Positions 56,660 to 64,000 of a stretch of 64,000 nt of DNA are shown in pieces; position 1 is the stretch's first letter; the number at the start of each line of letters is the position of its first letter. A program made the translations under genes and the position numbers. Below the pieces are notes generated by a model that worked only from the letters and a program-made list of their open reading frames with translations, did not search any database and was not told the origin of the DNA. Source of the stretch: Dysidea avara. Lineage: Eukaryota > Porifera > Demospongiae > Dictyoceratida > Dysideidae. Where the stretch lies: NCBI RefSeq assembly GCF_963678975.1, contig NC_089279.1, positions 31,522,660 through 31,586,659 on the forward strand, given 5' to 3'.

Positions 56660-58357
56660 TATATTTATTACATGTCAATTAATCCCCACAGGATAATTTG
56701 CAGCTGATCTCTCTACTGGGTGACTTGAAATGTAGCTGAAATCTCTACAGGATGATCTGCTTGTACGTAGATGAACTCTTTACAGGATTCTCTCTACAGG
56801 GTGACTTGACTCTAGCTGAACTCTCTGCAGGGTTATCTGTTTGTAGTTGAATTCTCTACAGGGTGATTTGTTTGCAGCTGAACTCTCTACATGGTGGTTT
56901 CTTTGTAGCTGAACTCTCTACAAGGTGACTTCTTCTAGCTGAACTCTCTACAGAGTGGTTGCTTTGTAGCTGAACTCTCTAATAGGTGACTTCTTCTAGC
57001 TGAACTCTCTACAGGGTGATATTTTCATAGCTGAACTCTCTACAGGATGATTTGTTTGCAGCTGAACTTTCTACATGATGATTTCTTTGTATATAGCTGA
57101 ACTATCTACAGGGTGGTTTGTTTGTAGCTGAACTCCCTACAAGGTAACTTCTTCTAGCTGATCTACTGTATCTATACAGGGCGATTTGTTTGTAGCTGAG
57201 TTCTCTACAGGGTGTTTGTTTGCAGCTGAACTCTCTACATGGTAGTTTCTTTGTAGCTGAACTCTCTACAATGTGACTTCTTCTAGCTGAACTCTCTACA
57301 GGGTGACTTGTTTCTAGCTGATCTCTCTACAAGGTGACTTGTTTCTAGCTGAACTCTCTACAGGTGATTTGTTTGCAGCTGAACACTCTACATGGTGGTT
57401 TCTTTGTAGCTGAACTCTCTACAAGGTAACTTCTTCTAGCTGATCTTTCTACAGGGTGATTTGTTTGTAGCTGAATTCTCTACAGGGTGATTTATTTGCA
57501 GCTGAACTCTCTACAAGGTGACTTCTTCTAGCTGAACTCTCTACAGAGTGATTGATTTTTTTGCAGCTGAACTCTCTACATGGTGGTTTCTTTGTAACTG
57601 AACTCTCTACAGGGTGATTTGTTTGTACTGTAACTGAACTCTCTACAGGGTGATCTGTTCGTAGCTGAACTCCCTACATAGTAACTTCTTCTAGCTGATC
57701 TTTCTACAGGGCGATTTGTTCGTAGCTGAGTTCTCTACAGGTAATTTGTTTGCAGCTGAACTCTCTACATGGTAGTTTCTTTGTAGCTGAACTCTCTACA
57801 ATATGACTTCTTCTAGCTGAACTCTCTACAGGATGACTTGTTTCTAGCTGATCTCTCTACAGGGTGACTTGTTTCTAGCTGAACTCTCTACAGGAGATTT
57901 GTTTGCAGCTGAACTTTCTACATGGTGGTTTCTTTATAGCTGAATTCTCTACAAGGTGACTTCTTCTAGCTGATCTCTCTGCAGGGTGATTTGTTTGTAG
58001 CTGAACTCTCTACAGATGATTTGTTTGTAGCTGAACTTTCTACATGGTGGTTTCTTTATAGCTGAACTCTCTACAAGGTGACTTCTTCTAGCTGATCTCT
58101 CTGCAGGGTGATTTGTTTGTAGCTGAACTCTCTACAGATGATTTGTTTGTAGCTGAACTTTCTACATGGTGGTTTCTTTATAGCTGAACTCTCTACAAGG
58201 TGACTTCTTCTAGCTGATCTCTCTGCAGGGTGATTTGTTTGTAGCTGAACTATCTACAGATGATTTGTTTGTAGCTGAACTTTCTACAAGGTGATACTTC
58301 TAGCTTATCTCTCTACAGGATGACTTGTTCCTAACTGAACTCTCAACAGGGTGATCT
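56660..58357. repeat. 31-bp satellite, composite B, with about 122-bp higher-order period
   Basis: Same unit as 8775-11090. Here the clearest higher-order repeat is about 122 bp (four units), with the block starting GCTGAACTTTCTACATGGTG at about 57908, 58031 and 58152. The array ends abruptly against a LINE fragment. Confidence 0.9.
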
Positions 58358-58411
58358 GTTCATAGCTTTTGATAAGGTTCCCCACAGACATTTGCTGACT
58401 AAGTTAGAAGC
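58358..58411 (+). pseudogene. LINE alpha reverse transcriptase, left fragment
   Basis: The plus strand reads FDKVPHRHLLTKLEA, part of the conserved FDxVPH motif of LINE RTs. The frame is interrupted by the insertion of LINE beta and resumes at about 62535. Confidence 0.75.
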
Positions 58412-58509
58412 ATTATTATTATTATTATTATTATTTATTACAGGTAATTTATAAGGCTAAACAGCCTGTTACACCTGATCAACAGGTAAAAAAAGTACAA
58501 GTAGACTAA

Positions 58510-59836
58510 TTACATACATTTATACATAGTGTTAGATGAATATTGGTCAATCAATTTCTTAAAATCATCAACTGATGCTGCACATGCTACTTCTTGGGGT
58601 AAATTATTCCATGGTTCAACAACTCTTCTTGTAAAAAAATATTTCCTGGCATCTGTTCTTGAAAAATATTTAAATAGCTTAAATGTATGACCTCTGGTAT
58701 GGGTAATGGGTGAAAAAGTAAAAAAATCAGAATGGTCTATATCATACTTATCATGTAGCATATTGTAGACAGCAATCATGTCACCTCTATAACGTCTATA
58801 ATGTAATGATGGCAAGTTAAGTACTTTCAATCGTTCCTCGTAGTCAAGATTTCTTATAGATTTGATCATTCTAGTTGCTTTCCGTTGGATTTTTTCTAAT
58901 TTTTGGATGTCTATTTTATAGTAAGGTCCCCAAACCAAGTTACCATATTCTAAAATAGGACGTACTATTGATTTGTATAAACATGTAAATGAATCTACAG
59001 AAACATCCGAAAAGGTCTGTTTAATAAGGCCAAGAAGTCTATTAGCCTTATTAACCACTGCCGAACACTGACTATGAAACTTGAGATTGCAATCAATCAA
59101 CACCCCCAAATCCTTTTCCTCATTTACCTTAATAATGTCCATCCCATCCATCTTATAACAATATCTTGGATTAAACTGACCTATATGTAGTATTTTACAT
59201 TTAGAAATGTTGAAAGGCAACTGCCACATTACTGACCATTCAATGCAAGCATTAATATCATCTTGCAGGGAGGATATTGGGTTAGCACGACTAATGCTGG
59301 AATATATTTTTGTGTCATCTGCAAATAAAAGAACTTTATTCCTTAATAATGATGGCAGATCATTGATGAAAATTGCAAAGAAGAGAGGACCCAAGACTGA
59401 TCCTTGAGGTATTCCACTTATTACATCACTCCAACCAGACATTGAACCATTCACAGAAACTCTTTGTCTGCGTCCTTTCAAAAAGTCTTGTATCCAATTA
59501 AACAGATCACCTCTAAAACCATATGCATAAATCTTTTTGAGTAACCTTTCATGAGGAACAGAGTCAAAAGCCTTCTTAAAGTCAAGGTACAAAACATCTA
59601 CTGAATTACCACTGTCCAAAGTCTCTGTCCAATCATCAAGTGCACACAGTAACTGTGTCATACAAGACTTGCGAGGGAGGAATCCGTGTTGACATGGTGA
59701 CATCAAATTGTTGTTAAACAAATGCTCTAACATTCCCTCACGAATAATAGATTCGAAAACTTTGGAAACAACAGATGTTAAACTTACAGGACGGTAATTA
59801 CAGGGTGAAGATTTGTTTCCTTTCTTGAAAATTGGG
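58510..59836 (-). pseudogene. LINE beta ORF2, reverse transcriptase part
   Basis: An open frame with the RT landmarks in order: [61 protein letters not shown] (catalytic FADD), KDLGVLID, ARKYFFTRRVVEPWNNLPQE and a stop at 58510. It is separated from the endonuclease frame by a one-base insertion in the A run near 59839-59841, which turns the conserved ATI-I-P-I-F-K-K-G reading into another frame. The single lesion is why this is called a pseudogene; a sequencing error in the homopolymer is an alternative. Confidence 0.88.
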
Positions 59837-61363
59837 ATAAATAGTTGCTACTTTCCAGTCTGGGGGTAGTCTACCCTCGCTTAATGACGTCTTAAAAATT
59901 ATAGACAGAGGTATGCTTATTTCAGCAGCAGCTTCCTTCAACACTCTGGGGGGGAGCTCATCAGGTCCAGTAGCTTTGCTAGAATTTAAATCACACAACT
60001 TTTCTTTTACAATGCCTACATCAATTGATATGCCATCGAGACTAGTTACAAAGTCATGGTCTTGAAACTCAGGGATGTTATCCATGGATTCTCTGGTAAA
60101 AAACTTGTTCAACATTTCCGCTTTACCTTCATCAGTTGTTGCTTCAGTATCATTAAGTGACTCATTAACCAGGGTAGGAATGGAGGGTTTAACTCTGACC
60201 TTAGAATTTACATATCGCCAAAAAGCTTTAGGGTTGGTCTTCACTTCCTTAGCAATTCTCATCTCGAACTTAGATCTCAAGTCACGTGTAAGGCGTCTAA
60301 GCGAATTTCTTACTTCAGTAAACCTAAGATGATCCAAATGATTGCCAGTTCTACGGAACCTTTTCCATAATGTTTCCTTCTTATGTTTAAGATCAATTAC
60401 TTTATGATTAGTATATGGTAATTTTCTACATTGGGGCTTATGGTACCTTGGGATAGAGCATTCCATAGCAGACTTAAAACGTTGCATAAAAAAATTCCAA
60501 GACTGGCATACATTTAGATCCTGTAATTCCGTCAACCAGGCAGTTTCGTTAAGGAAGCTTTTAAGCTTCATATAATCCCCTTTGTTAAAATTGTAAGATA
60601 GTACATCACTGGACTGGTTGATAGTTATTGGAAAACATGAAAGAGAAATATTCAAACACAAATGATCACTCAACCCCAGCCCAGAAGAATATTTGATGGA
60701 TTTCACTATGTTCTCTTCATTGGTAAGTACTAGGTCTAGTACATGGGGGGATGAACCTGGTCTGAAACGTGTTGGCTCATTAACATGCTGAAATAAAACA
60801 CATTCTTGTACTGTATTATAGAATTCCTGCTCATACGAATTGCCAGAAAAATTATCATCACTCCAATCAATGCCAGGCAAATTAAAGTCACCAGCTATCA
60901 ATAAATATGGTGGTCTTGACTCTAAAACCTCCTTAAATACACAACACAATTTGGATATGCTAACATTGGGATCAGTAGATGGTGAACGATAAATAGTACC
61001 AATTAGTAAATAGCTGTAGTTTAATAACTCTATTTTAACCCACAACTGCTCTTGAAATTCAGTAGTAAATGATACCTCCTTAGAATTGAGTGAATCAGTA
61101 ATATAAATGATTATTCCTCTAGTGCTATTTTGTAAAGGTGCATCAGGATCAAAATTAGTATAGGAAGTGTAGTTGGGAATTTGAAGTCTAGGAGATAGGA
61201 TTGGGGCCTTTAATGCTTTAGGTATGACTTCAACTAACAGTATGATATCAGGTTTATCTAAATCAATAGTTGAATTTAGCTCATCAAATTTATTTAATAA
61301 TTGATCACAATTAGTATAGAGTACTTTTAGGTTTCTTGACGCATTGAAGGAACTATCATGAAG
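59798..61363 (-). pseudogene. LINE beta ORF2, endonuclease part
   Basis: Apurinic-type endonuclease of a non-LTR element, open from just after the ORF1 UGA (61366-61364) with no in-frame ATG until 61045. Landmarks: NLKVLYTNCDQL, IILLVEV, GIIIYI, IGTIYRSPS, LIAGDFNLPGIDW (catalytic GDFN), LDLVLTNEE, LSDHLCL (catalytic SDH). The linker to RT (SIPLSIIFKTSLSEGRLPPD) follows, then the frameshift. Because the frame is the same as ORF1, readthrough or reinitiation must supply this protein. Confidence 0.88.
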
Positions 61364-62353
61364 TCATTTTTGAGTGCCACCCACTAAACGTGGTGGACGT
61401 GGCACTATCCTTCCAAACTTAATGTACAAGTCTTTTTCTCCTGATGCTTTCCTGGCTCTCAACTCTTCACGCAGTTGTTTGCTTTGCTCATGTTCTTTTA
61501 GTGTTAAGTCAGGTGAAACATACACATTACTCCACTTAGAGCTAGCACGAAGCTTGGTAGCATTTCTAAGTATTTCTCTTTTAGCAGCTAGGTCCCCAAT
61601 TTCTACTCTCAATAGGCGGGGCTTGTTGGCTTTAGGTGCCCCCAGCCTAGTTGGCTTTGATGCAACATTCTCAGGCACTCCAAATTCAGAAGTTAACAAG
61701 CTGGAAACTTGTTGAAGATCATTAGTTAAGCGTTGAGTATCAGGACAATCTGAAGGCTCAGGGGGGAGATTATGGATAATGAGATCCTTTTTGCGCCTTT
61801 CCCTGTCCACATACTCATCAACTGCTGCAACAACACTTCGGTGAGCTGGAATCGGAGCCGGAGCTGAGCCGGATAGAACATCAGAAGCACCCATAGCTTC
61901 CACAGTAGGTATAGACGTCTGAATAGCTTGTTGAAATTGTTTTGTTTTCTCTGTTAGGACTTCGATAAACTGGCCCATGGCTTTGTCCAGTGATTTATGA
62001 ATGGCAGAATCAATAACCTCGCCAATGGAGCCACTGCCAGTGGGCTTACTAATAATACCCATTACAGAGCCATCACAACCAGTACAAAACCAGTGGAGGC
62101 TCTTGATACCAGAGATACCATTAAAGAGATCCTCAGGGATATCACAACATACATTGCAGAACCACGAACAACAACATCCACACTGTAGAACATACTCACT
62201 AGAACCCTTGCACTTATCACATGTATATAACTCATCCTGATCAGCGTCCTTCTGAGAGACGGAAGGCCTTGGTGTAGGAACCTCGTAGGGCTTACCCGGG
62301 GCCTTCTTGTTCTTCTCTCTGGCCTTCGCGCCGTTGCCCTTCGTCTTGGGCAT
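61364..62353 (-). CDS. LINE beta ORF1, PHD-finger protein
   Basis: 329 residues from ATG 62353. A basic N terminus (MPKTKGNGAKAREKNKK) is followed by a PHD-like zinc finger at about 42-95 (YTCDKCKGSSEYVLQCGCCC, FCNVCCD, HWFCTGCD). Next come a helical stretch at about 118-150 (possible coiled coil), and at about 190-320 a segment with LIIHNLPPEP, RLGAPKANKPRLLRVEI and KRLREE-type words, resembling the RRM-like RNA-binding region of LINE ORF1 proteins. CR1-group LINEs are known to carry PHD-type ORF1s. It would bind element RNA. The stop is a UGA followed in frame by ORF2. Confidence 0.85.
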   Translation of the reverse strand: MPKTKGNGAKAREKNKKAPGKPYEVPTPRPSVSQKDADQDELYTCDKCKGSSEYVLQCGCCCSWFCNVCCDIPEDLFNGISGIKSLHWFCTGCDGSVMGIISKPTGSGSIGEVIDSAIHKSLDKAMGQFIEVLTEKTKQFQQAIQTSIPTVEAMGASDVLSGSAPAPIPAHRSVVAAVDEYVDRERRKKDLIIHNLPPEPSDCPDTQRLTNDLQQVSSLLTSEFGVPENVASKPTRLGAPKANKPRLLRVEIGDLAAKREILRNATKLRASSKWSNVYVSPDLTLKEHEQSKQLREELRARKASGEKDLYIKFGRIVPRPPRLVGGTQK

Positions 62354-62530
62354 TCCAAATAGTGCTTCCCGTTGGTGATATCCTTAAATCCAACTGTCTT
62401 CAACGAGTAGATTCTACTGTGTGATGTTAGATAATTCAGAAAATCACTAGTAACGCAAATCCCGGGTCTCAGACTCTTTTTTTACGGAGAGAGAAAGACC
62501 CTAGCCAAGCGTGGCGTCACGTGATTTTTA

Positions 62531-62724
62531 TTTAGCATATGGTGTTAATGGCTCGATACTTCATTGGATTAAAGCTTTTTTATCAAACAGGAAGCAACGA
62601 GTAGTTGTTCGTGGAGCACTCTCTGAGTGGTCTACTGTCACTAGTGGTGTCCCGCAGGGTAGTGTGCTTGGTCCCATCTTATTTATTATATATGTCAACG
62701 ACCTACCTGACTGTATTAGTATTA
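62531..62724 (+). pseudogene. LINE alpha reverse transcriptase, right fragment
   Basis: Continues the RT begun at 58358: [46 protein letters not shown]. It is then cut by LINE gamma. It was therefore the target of two later insertions. Confidence 0.8.
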
Positions 62725-64000
62725 GTATTAGTATTAGTATTACAGGTAAAGAAGGCTCAAGGAGCCTGTAAAGCCTGATCTGTACAAAAAGAATTTAACA
62801 AATTTGCAACTACATAGCAAAATTATATACAATAATAGTTAACTAATTAATAATCATACAATAAAGTAGACCAGCCACTGTCAAGAAAATTTTTAAAATC
62901 ATTAAGTGTGGGAGCATTAACTATGTGATTGGGTAAACTGTTCCAGTCATTAATGGCTCGTACAGTGAAAAAAGTAGATCTCACTCTTGATGTTGCTTGA
63001 GGTTTAAATAACTTGTAATTGTGACCCCTAGTTGTTGATGAAGTTGCAGTAGTAAACAAATCTGATGTATCTAGACTGAAATGGCTGTGTAATAGCTGAT
63101 AGAACATTATCATATCTCCACGCAGTCTGCGGTATTTAAGTGATGGCAAGTTTAGAGCAGTGAGGCGATCATTATATGTGCAGTTTTGAAGATCCTGGAC
63201 CAATTTAGTGGCTCTTCTCTGTATCTTCTCTATTTGTTCTTGATCTAGAATGTATTGTGGTCCCCAGATGACGTTACCATACTCTAACACTGGGCGGATA
63301 TATGATTTATACAAGTTGATGAATGTAGCATGGTCAAAATTCTGAAATGTCTTGTGAATAACTGCTAGTAGTCTGTTAGCTTTCTTGGCAACTGTGGTGG
63401 TATGATCGTGAAACTTTAACTGATTGTCAATCATTATTCCCAAGTCCCTTACAACATCACAAGATGTAATAGTAGTGCCATCAATTACATATTCACCAAA
63501 TCCGTGAGGTATACCTAAGTGTAACCAATTACACTTACTAATGTTGAACTTCAGTCGCCATTTCTTAGACCATGCAAAAAGCAAATTTATATCTTGTTGA
63601 AGTTGGCAAAAGTCGTCCACAGTCCTGATAGTTCTGAACATCTTCACGTCATCTGCAAATTGAAAAATGGGACTATTAACTATTAAGAGCATGTCGCTGA
63701 CATATATATTAAACAAAATAGGGCCCAAAACAGAGCCTTGAGGCACTCCACTACTGACACTTGACCAATCTGATGCATGACTGTTCAGTACAACTTTCTG
63801 CTTCCTTCCCACAAGAAAATTCTTCACCCACGCTAGCAGCTTGCCAGATATGCCACACTCTTGCAACTTGGAAATTAAACGGTTGTGTGGGACGGAATCA
63901 AATGCCTTAGCAAAATCAAAATACAAGATGTCAACAGAATGGCCATCGTCAAGCGCTTTGGTCCAATCGTTCATGGCCAATAACAGTTGAGTTGAACAGG
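62714..64000 (-). mobile_element. LINE gamma, CR1/L2-type, runs off the window
   Basis: Starts (3' end) with a tandem AATACT-type tail at about 62714-62742, then a 3' untranslated region and an RT frame reading leftward. The 5' part lies beyond 64000. Confidence 0.85.
62847..64000 (-). CDS. LINE gamma reverse transcriptase (partial)
   Basis: An uninterrupted frame to the window edge: [59 protein letters not shown] (catalytic FADD), RDLGIMIDNQLKFHDH, YIRPVLEYGNVIWGPQ, RSTFFTVRAINDWNSLPNHI and a stop at 62847. No lesion was seen in about 380 residues. It is clearly related to, but distinct from, LINE beta. Endonuclease and ORF1 are outside the window. Confidence 0.88.
   Translation of the reverse strand, partial: CSTQLLLAMNDWTKALDDGHSVDILYFDFAKAFDSVPHNRLISKLQECGISGKLLAWVKNFLVGRKQKVVLNSHASDWSSVSSGVPQGSVLGPILFNIYVSDMLLIVNSPIFQFADDVKMFRTIRTVDDFCQLQQDINLLFAWSKKWRLKFNISKCNWLHLGIPHGFGEYVIDGTTITSCDVVRDLGIMIDNQLKFHDHTTTVAKKANRLLAVIHKTFQNFDHATFINLYKSYIRPVLEYGNVIWGPQYILDQEQIEKIQRRATKLVQDLQNCTYNDRLTALNLPSLKYRRLRGDMIMFYQLLHSHFSLDTSDLFTTATSSTTRGHNYKLFKPQATSRVRSTFFTVRAINDWNSLPNHIVNAPTLNDFKNFLDSGWSTLLYDY

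Larger units (their letters stand above)
58412..62530 (-). mobile_element. LINE beta, CR1/L2-type, nearly full length
   Basis: A non-LTR retrotransposon of about 4.1 kb on the minus strand: a 5' untranslated region (62530-62354), ORF1 with a PHD-like finger, ORF2 with endonuclease and reverse transcriptase, and an (AAT)n tail at 58412-58440. It is inserted into another LINE (AGCAT shared at both junctions). Only one frameshift was found in ORF2, so it is young or recently active compared with the other relics. Confidence 0.88.

Overview
The window is animal nuclear DNA: AT-rich, with spliced genes, a TGF-beta ligand, an F-box/LRR gene, a DHRS11-type dehydrogenase, and a very dense load of transposons, palindromes and satellites. 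The best guess is a demosponge. This rests mainly on an intronless gene for a secreted beta-helix plus multi-membrane protein, a type I associate with sponge gene-family expansions. The species is not determinable from sequence alone. There is no sign of bacterial operons, CRISPR arrays or phage.

Layout. 1-4.3 kb: a foldback-type DNA element with about 570-bp inverted ends, small MITEs (one with a perfect 8-bp target duplication), a 636-bp near-perfect palindrome and a LINE 3' relic. 6.8-8.2 kb: a broken Ty3/gypsy fragment. 8.3-11.9 kb: composite repeat A (palindrome, hairpin, about 2.3 kb of 31-bp satellite, 0.8-kb module). 11.9-16.0 kb: an internally deleted Helitron with both ends recognisable. 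16.7-24.5 kb: a seven-exon DHRS11-like gene on the minus strand with repeat-filled introns. 25.3-31.2 kb: a seven-exon plus-strand gene with a PB1-like N terminus and a zinc-finger-like centre. 33.6-35.7 kb: an F-box/LRR gene with a SINE-like insertion in its F-box. 38.3-38.7 kb: a terminal exon of a small membrane protein with a PPxY motif. 39.1-41.1 kb: LINE relics and a decayed copy of the large membrane-protein gene, whose 1160-residue copy lies at 42.7-46.2 kb. 49.7-50.9 kb: a two-exon TGF-beta ligand gene. 53.2-55.3 kb: its tandem duplicate, now a pseudogene cut off by composite repeat B (55.3-58.4 kb). 58.4-64 kb: at least three nested CR1/L2-type LINEs.

The host genes form no visible pathway. 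DHRS11 and the PB1 gene are divergent, about 750 bp apart. The TGF-beta gene and its pseudogene came from a local duplication that also copied downstream DNA. Exon structures were built by hand from splice signals, reading-frame continuity and family knowledge; no alignment was run.

The most notable material is the repeat architecture. Two composites share the same palindrome, hairpin, satellite and 0.8-kb module in different orders and orientations, with a compensatory base-pair change in the hairpin. A short motif built on CTCTATTAGAG recurs about twenty times. One LINE has its PHD-type ORF1 joined in frame to ORF2 through a single UGA.
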